Below, one piece after another: positions 1 to 9,550 of a DNA stretch of 64,000 bases. Source of the stretch: CAYNST01 sp964434105. Its GTDB lineage: Bacteria; Pseudomonadota; Gammaproteobacteria; Pseudomonadales; Cellvibrionaceae. Under the pieces are notes generated by a model, which worked only from the letters and a program-made list of their open reading frames with translations, was not told the origin of the DNA and did not search any database. How positions within the stretch are numbered: the stretch's first letter is position 1; each line of letters opens with the position of its first letter. A program made the translations under genes and the position numbers. The DNA lies in the NCBI GenBank assembly GCA_964434105.1, contig CAYSTJ010000005.1, positions 43,480 to 107,479 on the forward strand. The letters are read 5' to 3'.

Positions 1-2
1 AT

Positions 3-176
3 GGTGCGGCAATCGGCGTGTTGATCTACCTGATAAGGGCCTGGGGTAACTACCCTGACGCCGTCGCGTTTGCGGTGCTTCTGATGAATTTCGCTGCGCC
101 TTTTATTGACTTTTACACTGTGCCCCGCACCTACGGCCATCAACACGCCGCGCGTGCGACCAGACCCAAAGACTGA
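3..176 (+). CDS. rnfD: RnfD/RsxD, ion-translocating electron transport complex subunit D (3' end only)
   Basis: Partial gene cut by the window edge; only the last 57 codons are present, read in the frame starting at base 3. The visible part is a hydrophobic helix followed by the typical RnfD tail (AFAVLLMNFAAPFID, then a PRTYGH motif). RnfD is the membrane subunit of the Rnf complex that carries a covalently bound FMN; the complex couples ferredoxin/NADH electron transfer to ion movement across the inner membrane. Its TGA shares one base with the ATG of the next gene (TGATG), so rnfD, rnfG and rnfE are translationally coupled. Confidence 0.93.
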   Translation, partial: GAAIGVLIYLIRAWGNYPDAVAFAVLLMNFAAPFIDFYTVPRTYGHQHAARATRPKD

Positions 177-889
177 TGCCCATGCTTGGCCGATCCATTC
201 GACAAAACAGTATCATCCTCGGGGTATTTGCTCTGGCGACAGCCGGACTGATCGCCCTGATCTATCAGGCGACCGCCACCCGCATTGCGGACGCGCAATA
301 TCGCGCAGCGCAACGGGCTCTGCTGGAGATCGTCCCGATCCAACGGCACAATAATGATCTACTGGCCGACACCATCGCCCTTGACGCTGCCCAGCGGGAA
401 GCACTCGGCATCAAAACGGAAGCGTCTGGCTATATGGCGAGAATGGACGGCGAACCCGTGGCAGTCATATTGCCTTCGGTCGCACCGGATGGGTACAGCG
501 GCGATATCGCCATGATTATCGGCATCAACCGGGACGGTACCGTCGCCGGCGTGAGAATTCTGAACCATCGGGAAACGCCCGGTCTCGGCGACAAGCTCGA
601 ACTGACCAAAAGCCCCTGGATTCTCGGCTTCAATGGCAAGTCCCTGGAAAATCCGCTGCCGGATCGCTGGCAGGTTAAAAAGGATGGCGGCGAATTTGAC
701 CAGTTTACTGGCGCAACCATTACACCGCGCGCTGTTGTCAGGCGGGTGCAGAATACGCTGCGGTTTTTCGAGGCGCACCAGGCGGCTCTACTGGCCGACA
801 CAACCGTGTCTGCTGCCCGGTCAGACGAGTCCCTGGACAGCCATACCGCCGCCGAGCAACCCGCAACCGAGGCTATAGAGACGCCATGA
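176..889 (+). CDS. rnfG: RnfG/RsxG, electron transport complex subunit G (FMN-binding)
   Basis: 237 aa. One N-terminal membrane anchor (about residues 13-32) is followed by a periplasmic FMN-binding domain. The flavinylation motif [ST]GAT is present as TGAT at residues 178-181 (FTGATITPRAVV); by family knowledge FMN is attached to the last Thr. The gene begins one base inside the rnfD stop and ends with an ATGA overlap with rnfE. An alternative start two codons downstream (MLGRSI) cannot be excluded. The C-terminal 35 residues are a hydrophilic Ala/Glu/Thr-rich tail that looks dispensable. Confidence 0.95.
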   Translation: MPMLGRSIRQNSIILGVFALATAGLIALIYQATATRIADAQYRAAQRALLEIVPIQRHNNDLLADTIALDAAQREALGIKTEASGYMARMDGEPVAVILPSVAPDGYSGDIAMIIGINRDGTVAGVRILNHRETPGLGDKLELTKSPWILGFNGKSLENPLPDRWQVKKDGGEFDQFTGATITPRAVVRRVQNTLRFFEAHQAALLADTTVSAARSDESLDSHTAAEQPATEAIETP

Positions 890-1602
890 GCACGCCTTCC
901 TACGCAGAAATTTCCGCAAACGGCCTCTGGTCGAACAATCCTGCACTGGTGCAGCTACTGGGGCTCTGTCCGCTGCTTGCTGTCAGTGGCACGGTGGTCA
1001 ATGCGCTCGGGCTGGGGCTGGCCACTATGCTGGTCCTTACCGGATCCAATATTGCGGTATCCCTGATTCGCAAATCGGTCAGCGATGCGGTGCGACTCCC
1101 CGCTTTCGTGATGATTATTGCCGCCTTCACCACCTGTACCGAACTGCTGATGCAGGCATTTACCTTCGAGCTATACCAGATTCTCGGCATATTCATCCCT
1201 TTGATCGTGACCAATTGCACCATCCTCGGACGGGCTGATGCCTTTGCCAGCAAGCAGCCAGTCGTGCCAGCCGCTGTCGACGGACTTATGATGGGGTGCG
1301 GCTTTCTGTTGGTGCTTGTGGCCATCGGCGCGGTGCGCGAACTGCTGGGCGCCGGAACTTTGTTTGCCGATATGCATCTATTATTTGGCGACATCGCCCG
1401 GACGTGGCAATTGCGGATATTCGGCGAAGAGTACCGGGGCTTTCTGGTGGCCGTATTGCCTCCGGGCGCCTTTTTGGTCGCAGGGTTACTGATCGCGTTA
1501 AAGAACATTATTGATCAACACCAGCAGCAGCGTAAGGCCAGACAAAAAGCCGCACCGGCAAAGGGCGCGCGCCGGGTCCGTACGACTGGACAGGTCACCT
1601 GA
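886..1602 (+). CDS. rnfE: RnfE/RsxE, electron transport complex subunit E
   Basis: 238 aa integral membrane protein with about six hydrophobic helices and the RnfE signature near the N-terminus (NPALVQLLGLCPLLAVS). RnfE is one of the two homologous membrane subunits (with RnfA) that build the ion path of the Rnf complex. It overlaps rnfG by four bases. The C-terminus is basic (QQQRKARQKAAPAKGARR). It is the last gene of the operon here: an intrinsic terminator lies about 115 bases downstream, and no nth gene follows as it does in Escherichia coli. Confidence 0.95.
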   Translation: MSTPSYAEISANGLWSNNPALVQLLGLCPLLAVSGTVVNALGLGLATMLVLTGSNIAVSLIRKSVSDAVRLPAFVMIIAAFTTCTELLMQAFTFELYQILGIFIPLIVTNCTILGRADAFASKQPVVPAAVDGLMMGCGFLLVLVAIGAVRELLGAGTLFADMHLLFGDIARTWQLRIFGEEYRGFLVAVLPPGAFLVAGLLIALKNIIDQHQQQRKARQKAAPAKGARRVRTTGQVT

Positions 1603-1717
1603 TCAATTTGCTCAGTCAATCTTGCGAATTGGACGTTTGCGCTTATTCTTCATTGGAAGACAGACCGCTTCAGCTGATCCAGTCCACAGCTGACGACGTA
1701 AATTATTACGCAGCCTT

Positions 1718-1758
1718 TGCCGGGCGGCGTTCCCAAAGCGTCGTTCGGCATTTTTTTT
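1718..1758 (+). terminator. Rho-independent terminator of the rnf operon
   Basis: TGCCGGGCGGCGTT and AGCGTCGTTCGGCA form an uninterrupted 14-bp stem when G-U pairs are allowed (four G-U pairs), with a 5-nt loop, followed at once by eight T residues (1751-1758). It lies 116 bases after the rnfE stop and before the RND adaptor gene, so it separates the two operons. In DNA, without wobble pairs, the repeat is imperfect. Confidence 0.85.
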
Positions 1759-1870
1759 GCGGGATCACCCTGGACAGTTATCGCTGGCCTGCAAATGACC
1801 GGATACATATACCGCCCAATGCGCGTGGTGCGAATTTAAACCGGACAATTGTTAGACATAGGAGTCCTGG

Positions 1871-2950
1871 ATGTTACGGCGTAGCTGCTGCATTTTTTCA
1901 CTGATTTTACTGTTCTGGTCGACAGCCACATCGGCGCGCCCCACCCCGGTGTTTGTCAAAACACTCGCCGAAGAACCATTTTCCTCGCACATTGAAGCGT
2001 TAGGGACGCTGCACGCCTCCGAATCCGTCACCCTGTCCGCCACCGTCACCGAGACCATCCGCGCCATACATTTTGAAGACGGGCAAACCGTCAAGGCGAA
2101 TGATGTGCTGGTCGAGATGACCGACCGGGAGCAGACCGCTTTACTGCAGGAAGCCCGGTCGGCCCGCGATGAAGCCGAACGACAATTGCGACGTGTGCAG
2201 ACGCTGGTGGAAAAAAATCTGGCGAATCAGGCACTGCTGGATGAACGCCAGCAAGCCTTTGAAGCCGCTGAAGCACGCTGGATGGCCACGCAGTCCAGAC
2301 TGGAGCAGCGCCTGATCATTGCCCCCTTTGACGGCGTCGTGGGACTGCGCAACATCAGTCGCGGCGCATTGGTGCGACCCGGCGATCCCATCACGACCCT
2401 GGACGACATCTCGGTATTGAAGCTGGACATGTCCATGCCCGCGGTGTACCTGGACCAAATACAGCCCGGTATGCCGATCAGCGCCCAGGCCAGCGCATTA
2501 AAAAACAGAACTTTTCACGGCGAGATCAAAAGTATCGACACACGGGTAGACCCTGTCACGCGCTCGGTCGTCGTGCGTGCCCAGGTCCCCAACGCGGACC
2601 TCAGCCTGCGTCCCGGCATGTTGATGGCGGTCTACATGTCCACCGCGGAAACACCCAAACTGCTCCTGCCGGAGGAGGCGCTGGTGCAGGAGGGCTTCCG
2701 CAAATTTGTCTATATGATTGATCCCCGGGTCACGCCCGCCAAAGTCGTCAAACGCGAAATAAAAACCGGCGATCGACTCGCAGGCAATGTCGTTGTGAAG
2801 AGTGGACTGCAGGCAGGCGATCGGGTGGTAACCCATGGCACCATGCACCTCAAGGACGGCTCCGAAGTCACCATCAGCGCGGAGGACAGTGGCGACAGGA
2901 CGCTAACCGAACTCCTGCGCACGAAGCCGGATGCGACTGTCATTCCATAG
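1871..2950 (+). CDS. RND efflux periplasmic adaptor (membrane fusion protein, HlyD/MexH type)
   Basis: 359 aa. A signal peptide at about residues 1-22 ends in TATSARP. The order is that of RND adaptors: a split lipoyl/barrel-sandwich half (HASESVTLSATVTETI), a helical hairpin (about 85-145, LLQEARSARDEAERQLRR), the second lipoyl half (LIIAPFDGVVGLRNIS) and a beta-barrel. The start has a clear Shine-Dalgarno (GGAGTCCTGG then ATG). The pump gene follows after 15 bases, so the two are co-transcribed. The adaptor would bridge the pump to an outer-membrane TolC-type channel; none is encoded nearby. The substrate cannot be predicted. Confidence 0.92.
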   Translation: MLRRSCCIFSLILLFWSTATSARPTPVFVKTLAEEPFSSHIEALGTLHASESVTLSATVTETIRAIHFEDGQTVKANDVLVEMTDREQTALLQEARSARDEAERQLRRVQTLVEKNLANQALLDERQQAFEAAEARWMATQSRLEQRLIIAPFDGVVGLRNISRGALVRPGDPITTLDDISVLKLDMSMPAVYLDQIQPGMPISAQASALKNRTFHGEIKSIDTRVDPVTRSVVVRAQVPNADLSLRPGMLMAVYMSTAETPKLLLPEEALVQEGFRKFVYMIDPRVTPAKVVKREIKTGDRLAGNVVVKSGLQAGDRVVTHGTMHLKDGSEVTISAEDSGDRTLTELLRTKPDATVIP

Positions 2951-2965
2951 CCATCAGGGGATCCT

Positions 2966-5900
2966 GTGTTTATTTCCGATATCTGCATCAAGCGACCGGT
3001 GTTCGCATCGGTCATTTCGCTATTGCTGGTCATTTTTGGGGTGCTCGCTTTTGATCGCCTGCCGCTGCGCGAGTACCCCGACATCGACTCACCGGTCGTT
3101 TCGATACGCACCAGCTATCCCGGCGCCGCCGCCAATGTAGTCGAAACGCGCATCACGCAGGTTATCGAGGACCGCGTTGCGGGTGTGGAGGGTATCCGCT
3201 ATATACAGTCATCCAGCGAGGATGGCCGCTCCAATATCAATATTGAATTCGACCTGTCCCGCGACATGGACGCCGCCGCCAATGATGTGCGTGACCGGGT
3301 TTCGCGGATCCTGGACGATTTGCCGCAGGAAGCCGAATTGCCCGATGTCGAAAAGGTGGACTCCAATGAAGATGTGATCATGTGGCTCAACCTGACCAGC
3401 GACCGCTTGAGCGTCCCTGAGCTGACTGACTACGCCGAACGCTATCTGGTGGACCGGTTTTCGGTCGTCGATGGCGTCGCCCGCATTCGTATCGGTGGCG
3501 GTCAGAGTTATGCCATGCGCATCTGGGTTGATCGCATTCGACTGGCCGCCCACGGTCTGGCTGTCAGCGATATCGAAGCCGCGCTGCGAGCAGAGAACAT
3601 CGAATTGCCGGCCGGCAGTATCGAGTCCAGCGAAAAGCAGTTTTCCGTACGAGTGGACCGAATTTTTATTGCACCCGAAGATTTCCGGACGCTGGTCCTG
3701 AAGCGCGGTGCCAACGGGCACCTCGTAAGGCTCGGCGACGTCGCTACTGTCGTTAAGGGCACCCGCGAGTACCGCCTGGATTTCCGCGGTAACGGCACGG
3801 CCATGGTAGGCCTCGGCATCAGCAAGCAGTCGACGGCCAACACCATCGATGTCGCACGCGCCGCAAAACGGGTTGCCGCCCAGCTAAATCCGGACCTGCC
3901 GGCGGGCATGACCATTAACCAGAGTTATGACTCTTCCGTATTCATCGAAGAGGCGATCAATGAAGTCTACAAAACTCTGATGATCGCGATCACCATGGTC
4001 ATTCTGGTGATTTACCTGTTCCTGGGTAGCGCCCGAGCCATGCTGGTTCCGGCAGTAACCGTTCCTGTGTCCCTGATTGCCACGTTTATCGTATTGTGGG
4101 TGCTCGGCTATACAGTCAACCTGCTGACACTGCTGGCACTGGTCCTCGCGATAGGCCTGGTGGTGGATGATGCTATCGTTGTACTGGAAAACATTCACCG
4201 GCGCATGGACGATTACGGCGAAACACCGTTGGTCGCCGCATACCGCGGCACGCGCCAGGTCGGTTTTGCGATTGTTGCCACCACGGCCGTTCTGATTGCC
4301 GTATTTACCCCCATCACCATTCTTCAAGGGGACGTCGGTCGACTGTTTTCCGAGTTCGCCATAACCATGAGCGCGGCGGTATTCTTTTCGAGTGTTGTGG
4401 CGTTGACTTTGTCACCGGTCATCGCGTCACAGTTTTTACGGCCTGCTGACAGTCACAACCGGCTGGTCACCGCTGTTGACCGCGTTTTCATACGAATCAA
4501 AGATCGCTATCAGCGGTGGTCGATTGCCTGCCTGCGCCGTCCACTGTACGTAGCCGCCGGTTTTGTGTTACTGGTCGGACTATCGGTTCTTCTCGCCAAA
4601 TCCCTGCCGCAGGAATATGTACCCGAGGAGGATCGGGGTGCGTTCTTTATCATGATCGACGGCCCGGAAGGCGCCTCTTACACCTACATGAAAGAATACA
4701 TGGATGTGATCGAGTCCCGCATGCTCGAGTTTACCGAGACCGGCGAAGCGTCGCGCGTACTGGTACGAACACCGCGCAGCTTCGGTGACACTATCGCCAG
4801 TTTCAACTCCGGCATGGTCATTGTTGTTCTCAACAACTGGGACCAGCGCCGCTCTGCCTGGGACATTATTGACGATGTGAAGAATAAAATGGCCGATCTA
4901 CCCGGCGTACGGATATTTCCGGTGATGCGCCAGGGTATCGGTGGCCGCATGAGCAAACCCATAGAATTTGTTATTGGTGGCGGGGAATATGAGGACCTTG
5001 CGCAATGGCGCAATATACTCCTGGACGCTATCGCCGAGGATAATCCCGGCTTCGTCAATATCGACAGCGATTATAAGGAAACGAGCCCCCAGGTGCGGGT
5101 TCGGATTGACTATTCGCGCGCAGCCGACCTTGGCGTCTCGGTACAGAATATCGGGCGAACCCTGGAAAGCATGCTGGCCTCGCGCAAGGTCACGACCTAT
5201 ATCGATAATGGTGAGGAATACGATGTATTGATCGAAGGCATGCGAAATCAGCAGAATAGCCCGGTCGACCTGACCAATATCTATGTACGCTCCGATCGGA
5301 GCGGTGAGCTGGTTGCCATGGCCAATCTGGTCAGTTTTGAGGAATATGCATCATCCCGAACCCTGAACCGTTACAACCGCAACCGCGCGATTACTATCTC
5401 CGCCAACCTGGAAGATCACCTGCCCCTGGGCGCGGCGCTGGAACATCTTGAAACCCTGGCGAAGGAAAAGCTGCCGGAATACGCCGTGATTGATTATAAA
5501 GGCCGCTCGCGTGACTATAAATTTGCAGGAGAATCAACCGCTTTACTGTTCGGGCTGGGCATATTGGTCATGTTCCTGGTGCTGGCCGCCCAGTTTGAGA
5601 GCTATGTCAGCCCGCTGGTTATCACCTTGACCGTGCCACTGGCAATGGCTGGCGGACTGATAGGACTGTTTCTCACTGGCAACTCCCTGAACCTTTACAG
5701 CCAGATCGGGCTGATTATGCTGATTGGACTGGCGGCCAAAAACGGTATTCTCATTGTTGAGTTTGCCAATCAGCTGCGTGACGAGGGCAAGGAAATCTAT
5801 GATGCCATCGTTGAAGCCAGCAGCATCAGGTTGCGCCCTATCATCATGACCAGCATCACCACTATTGTCGGCGCCATTCCCTTGATTCTGGCATCCGGTG

Positions 5901-6088
5901 CGGGGTCTGAAACACGCGCCGTTCTGGGCATCACGCTTTTTTCCGGCGTATTGGTCGCTACTGTTTTTTCACTGTTCGTGGTACCCGTCGCCTACCTCTT
6001 CCTGGCGCGCTTTGCTTCTTCCCCGGGCGCCGTCAAACGCAAGCTGGATACCGAGCTGCGCGAGGCAACAACCCATGCCGAAAAATGA
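2966..6088 (+). CDS. RND efflux pump inner-membrane transporter (HAE1/AcrB-like)
   Basis: 1040 aa, a normal length for AcrB/MexF-type pumps. The N-terminal membrane segment carries the family opening (FISDICIKRPVFASVISLLLVI). Two large periplasmic loops and two blocks of helices are visible. The proton-relay Asp pair is in the fourth helix (AIGLVVDDAIVVLENIHRRM). The second half repeats the fold (LIMLIGLAAKNGILIVEFANQL). The start is GTG, 15 bases after the adaptor stop, preceded by CAGGGG. It works as a trimer driven by the proton gradient. Similarity to the MexI/VexD side of the family is an impression only. Confidence 0.94.
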   Translation: MFISDICIKRPVFASVISLLLVIFGVLAFDRLPLREYPDIDSPVVSIRTSYPGAAANVVETRITQVIEDRVAGVEGIRYIQSSSEDGRSNINIEFDLSRDMDAAANDVRDRVSRILDDLPQEAELPDVEKVDSNEDVIMWLNLTSDRLSVPELTDYAERYLVDRFSVVDGVARIRIGGGQSYAMRIWVDRIRLAAHGLAVSDIEAALRAENIELPAGSIESSEKQFSVRVDRIFIAPEDFRTLVLKRGANGHLVRLGDVATVVKGTREYRLDFRGNGTAMVGLGISKQSTANTIDVARAAKRVAAQLNPDLPAGMTINQSYDSSVFIEEAINEVYKTLMIAITMVILVIYLFLGSARAMLVPAVTVPVSLIATFIVLWVLGYTVNLLTLLALVLAIGLVVDDAIVVLENIHRRMDDYGETPLVAAYRGTRQVGFAIVATTAVLIAVFTPITILQGDVGRLFSEFAITMSAAVFFSSVVALTLSPVIASQFLRPADSHNRLVTAVDRVFIRIKDRYQRWSIACLRRPLYVAAGFVLLVGLSVLLAKSLPQEYVPEEDRGAFFIMIDGPEGASYTYMKEYMDVIESRMLEFTETGEASRVLVRTPRSFGDTIASFNSGMVIVVLNNWDQRRSAWDIIDDVKNKMADLPGVRIFPVMRQGIGGRMSKPIEFVIGGGEYEDLAQWRNILLDAIAEDNPGFVNIDSDYKETSPQVRVRIDYSRAADLGVSVQNIGRTLESMLASRKVTTYIDNGEEYDVLIEGMRNQQNSPVDLTNIYVRSDRSGELVAMANLVSFEEYASSRTLNRYNRNRAITISANLEDHLPLGAALEHLETLAKEKLPEYAVIDYKGRSRDYKFAGESTALLFGLGILVMFLVLAAQFESYVSPLVITLTVPLAMAGGLIGLFLTGNSLNLYSQIGLIMLIGLAAKNGILIVEFANQLRDEGKEIYDAIVEASSIRLRPIIMTSITTIVGAIPLILASGAGSETRAVLGITLFSGVLVATVFSLFVVPVAYLFLARFASSPGAVKRKLDTELREATTHAEK

Positions 6089-6228
6089 TTCCCCGGAAAT
6101 GTCGTTGCGGGTCGACTATACTTAAGAAGCGGTTCAAACCCGCATCGACCCTGTGACCCCTGTGCAGGATGCAGCCAAACTTATAATTAACGCTGCACAC
6201 TTCAACCCGGTATGCTGGAGATCGAACC

Positions 6229-6561
6229 ATGCCCTACGACCGTACTCTCACTACGCGCATTCGCGAGTATTTTTCCGGCCGCGAGAACATTGAAGAAAAA
6301 AATATGCTGGGCGGCCTTGCGTTCATGCTTCATGGCAATATGTGCGTTGGTGCCAATGATCATCGACTGATGGCCCGGGTGGGCCCCAGGCAGTATCAGA
6401 GTGTCCTGCAGAATATGCACGCCACCATTATGGATTTTACCGGAAAGCCCTTAACCGGCTTCGTCTATGTCGAACCCGAAGCCATAGCAACCGAAAAGGG
6501 ACTGCACCAGTGGATTCAGATTTGTGAACGCTTTGTCAGCAGCCTGCCCCCCAAGCATTAA
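6229..6561 (+). CDS. TfoX N-terminal domain protein
   Basis: 110 aa, a stand-alone TfoX_N domain (MLGGLAFMLHGNMCVG, then LMARVGPRQYQ, GKPLTGFVYVEPEA). Full-length TfoX/Sxy regulators of natural competence carry a second, C-terminal domain that is missing here. Single-domain homologues are common in proteobacteria and their role is not established, so a competence role should not be assumed. The gene is monocistronic. It is followed by an 8-bp tandem repeat and a perfect hairpin before the convergent rapA gene. Confidence 0.85.
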   Translation: MPYDRTLTTRIREYFSGRENIEEKNMLGGLAFMLHGNMCVGANDHRLMARVGPRQYQSVLQNMHATIMDFTGKPLTGFVYVEPEAIATEKGLHQWIQICERFVSSLPPKH

Positions 6562-6575
6562 CATTCCATTCCGAT

Positions 6576-6607
6576 ACAGACATACAGACATACAGACATA
6601 CAGACAG
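6576..6607. repeat. 8-bp tandem repeat (ACAGACAT) between the TfoX-N gene and rapA
   Basis: Three exact units of ACAGACAT and a fourth ending in G (6576-6607). The last unit forms the left arm of the hairpin at 6600-6630. It is in the 97-base convergent gap and codes for nothing. The unit length and perfect identity suggest slippage. Confidence 0.85.
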
Positions 6608-6630
6608 TGGTGCGGCGCGCCACTGTCTGT
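6600..6630. terminator. Perfect 11-bp hairpin between convergent genes, candidate bidirectional terminator
   Basis: ACAGACAGTGG (6600-6610) and CCACTGTCTGT (6620-6630) are exact inverted repeats around a 9-nt GC-rich loop. The hairpin lies 39 bases after the TfoX-N stop and 28 bases after the rapA stop on the other strand. No T-run follows on either strand, so termination is inferred from position and stem strength only. Confidence 0.5.
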
Positions 6631-6658
6631 TCCAAAATCGACCGCTGCCAAGCGCGAC

Positions 6659-9292
6659 TCAGGGTTCGGTGGTGACCACCAGACGGATTGCCGACAGTTG
6701 TAATTGAACATGGCAGTCGAATGCCTCCCTGACCTGGTCTGCCCGCTTCCGCAAAGCGGCGATTTCATCGCTACTGTCTTCTGCCGCCTGGCCGGTCAGG
6801 TGCTCCAGCCGCTGAATTTCACCGGTGTAATAACGGTCTGCCGCCCGTTGGGCATCCAGCAGCAAGGCCTGTTTATGCTTCTCAGCGAAGGTCTCGGCTT
6901 TGTGATACCAGTCCGGAATACTGTCCTTGCGCGATTGAATAATTTGCCGTGCCAGCTTGCGGTCGACCGGCTTGACGCTCTGGTCGAATACGCCTTCAGC
7001 CAGCACTTCTGACAAATCCTTATCACTGATATCCAGCACCAGGGCCCGGACCGAAAGGGATGGCAGAAATGGCAGACAGGCGCTGTTTACCGGAGACTGA
7101 ACCAGCACATCAAAACTCGTTTCCAGCAGACACTGACCGGCTGGCAGCTGTTTGCCCGGCAGCAGTGCCACAGACGCCGCCCCCAGATCCGAGTGGCGCA
7201 ACAGCTCCCAGAGACCGTGAATAAACGGCGCATCCCAGGACAGGAACATGACGTCATCCCGCGCAGTCGCCAGTGCCCGGTCGAAGGCGACCTCTGCACC
7301 TTCCGGCGGGATGCCCGGCAATGCCCCAATCAGCATATTATCGGCGGGTATCAGCGACCAGGCCCCGCCGCGCGATTCTTCGAAATGGAAGTTCAGAAGA
7401 TCGGCTGCGGTTTCGACCAAAGCCTGCAACGGCTCTTCATCAAAACGGGCGATCTCCGCCCGTAGCTGATCGGCCTGTGGCTGACGACAGCTGTTCAGCT
7501 CAAGCAGCGCGTCCCGACCCTGCTGAATTTCCGCTTCCAGCAACGCTGATCGGCTTCGCGCCTGATCGAACAGCCCGGCAAGATCGGTGTCCGGACCAGG
7601 ACGCCAGGGTTGAATTTCATCGTGTACCGTCCCGGCTGCCGGATTTTGCCGACCAATACAATCCAGCACTTCATGCAGCCATATCAGGCGCCTGTGATTC
7701 TCGCCGCCTTCTGCGAAGGGGATGTGAATATGTACCGCATGACGCTGCCCGATACGATCCAGCCGGCCGATACGCTGTTCCAGCAAATCGGGGTGTTCGG
7801 GCAGGTCCAGACAGACCAGATGATGACTGAACTGAAAATTGCGACCTTCGCTGCCTATCTCGGAGCAGACCAGCACCGCACAACCCTCTTCCATATCGGC
7901 AAAATAGGCCGCTGCCCGGTCCCGCTCAATCAGGTCCATGTCCTCGTGAAACAGGGCCACATCAATGCCATGCTTTTGCCACATATAAGTCTCACAGGCC
8001 AGCGCATCTTCACTGCGGTGACATATGGCGAGAACTTTTTCGCCCGGATGGGCGCGGACCCATTGCACCAGCCATTCGAACCGGGTCTCCCAGTCGTCGT
8101 CAGCCAGCGGATGCGCCTCGACCTTGCGTTCTGGAAATCCCTGGACCGCCGTCCGTGTGTTGCGGAACATGACCCGACCCAGACCGTGCCTGTCCAACAG
8201 CTGGTTCAATAGACGGGTGTCGTCCAGCGTGCTGTCCATCTGGTAAGTCTGAACCAGCTCATCGCGACTGGCTGGCAGGCGCCGGATCAGGTCGTTTAAC
8301 CGCTGATAGCCTTTTTCCATTTCGATAAAGGCCGGGAGGGACGTAAATTTGGCGGGATCCAGCAGTTGCAGGCGGGCAAAATGGCTCTCGACGCCCAGTT
8401 GTTCCGGCGTGGCGGAGAGGAGCAACAGATGTGGGCAGGCGCCGGCGGCGCGACGCAACCGGTCAAACGCGACAGTCTCCGGATGCAGATGGTGCGCCTC
8501 GTCGACAATCACCATATCAAAAGAATCAACCGGAAACGCTTCGTCGTCGCCCGCTGCGAACGCCGAATGTGGCACCAGATGTATCTGTCCGCTGTCAAAA
8601 TCGTGCTCCTGCCCGGCATAGATTTCCGGTTGCAGATTGAAACGCCGGATCAATTCCACCAACCACTGGACCAGCAGCGCATCGGGCACCAATACCAATA
8701 CGCGCGCCACCCGTTCAAGCCGGACCATCCTGGACAGAATCATGCCCGCCTCGATGGTTTTGCCCAGCCCGACCTCATCGGCCAGAAGAACCCGCACCCG
8801 CTCCCGGTCACACGCGTTATACGCCACATACAACTGATGCGGGATCAGATCAGCACGCACACCCAGCAGCCCGCCAAGGCGTGACTGCCAGACCCGCGCC
8901 ATCCCCGCATCCAGATTTCGTCGAAAAGCAAACCAGCTCGATTTGTCCAGCTGACCGGTCATCAACCTCAAGAATGGCTGGCTCATTCTGACGGTGCCCG
9001 CGAGCGCCGACTCGGGGACCAGTTGGTCGACACCGATGTCGTATATCAGCAGACCGGCATGTTCATGTACTGCAATCACCCGGCCCGCGCTGCCGTCAAG
9101 CAGTTGTATTTCGTCGCCGACATCGAATGTAATACGTGTCAGCGGTGCTTTTCGGGTCGCATAGTGGCGTTCGGTCCCGGCTTTGGGGAATTCGATTTTT
9201 ACCGCTCTGGCATCGACTGCCAGCACCAGCCCCAGACCGAGCTCAGGTTCAGAGTCCACTACCCACCGTTGCCCGGGCACAAATTCAGTCAT
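6659..9292 (-). CDS. rapA: RNA polymerase-associated protein RapA (HepA), Swi2/Snf2 ATPase
   Basis: 877 aa. RapA binds RNA polymerase and uses ATP to recycle it after transcription. The N-terminal Tudor-like part opens with FVPGQRWVVDSEPELGLG. The helicase core has the Walker A segment DEVGLGKTIEAG (about 172-182) and a DEAH box (about residue 264, IVDEAHHL). Motifs V and VI are in the second RecA lobe (CSEIGSEGRNFQFS, EQRIGRLDRIGQ). It is about 90 residues shorter than E. coli RapA (968), mostly in the C-terminal half. Start chosen at ATG 9292, with GAGGAAG upstream, rather than the TTG one codon earlier. It is divergent from the small gene at 9551. Confidence 0.95.
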   Translation of the reverse strand: MTEFVPGQRWVVDSEPELGLGLVLAVDARAVKIEFPKAGTERHYATRKAPLTRITFDVGDEIQLLDGSAGRVIAVHEHAGLLIYDIGVDQLVPESALAGTVRMSQPFLRLMTGQLDKSSWFAFRRNLDAGMARVWQSRLGGLLGVRADLIPHQLYVAYNACDRERVRVLLADEVGLGKTIEAGMILSRMVRLERVARVLVLVPDALLVQWLVELIRRFNLQPEIYAGQEHDFDSGQIHLVPHSAFAAGDDEAFPVDSFDMVIVDEAHHLHPETVAFDRLRRAAGACPHLLLLSATPEQLGVESHFARLQLLDPAKFTSLPAFIEMEKGYQRLNDLIRRLPASRDELVQTYQMDSTLDDTRLLNQLLDRHGLGRVMFRNTRTAVQGFPERKVEAHPLADDDWETRFEWLVQWVRAHPGEKVLAICHRSEDALACETYMWQKHGIDVALFHEDMDLIERDRAAAYFADMEEGCAVLVCSEIGSEGRNFQFSHHLVCLDLPEHPDLLEQRIGRLDRIGQRHAVHIHIPFAEGGENHRRLIWLHEVLDCIGRQNPAAGTVHDEIQPWRPGPDTDLAGLFDQARSRSALLEAEIQQGRDALLELNSCRQPQADQLRAEIARFDEEPLQALVETAADLLNFHFEESRGGAWSLIPADNMLIGALPGIPPEGAEVAFDRALATARDDVMFLSWDAPFIHGLWELLRHSDLGAASVALLPGKQLPAGQCLLETSFDVLVQSPVNSACLPFLPSLSVRALVLDISDKDLSEVLAEGVFDQSVKPVDRKLARQIIQSRKDSIPDWYHKAETFAEKHKQALLLDAQRAADRYYTGEIQRLEHLTGQAAEDSSDEIAALRKRADQVREAFDCHVQLQLSAIRLVVTTEP

Positions 9293-9550
9293 CAAACTTC
9301 CTCAACGTCAAAACCACCTGCCCTATGGAATTCGTATGTTCATTGGCAAATGGTCGGATTCACAAAAATCAGGGGCCCGAATTGTAAGGCTTTTTAATGC
9401 GGAGGACAGAGGAATTGTTGCATTCCCGTAGAAATTCCCGGGTAATGGCGTCAATATATCCGTTCTTGATCGTTTTCTCCTTTACTGTTTCCGGCCCTTC
9501 GTCACAAATCGGGTTGGTCCCGGCGCAGTGACCTTTGATAACGGATAACC

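Noticed and set aside
900..1508. 202-codon open frame on the minus strand across rnfE
   Set aside because: It is the antisense shadow of a well-recognised membrane protein gene; the translation is rich in Ser, Pro and Arg and has no family character.
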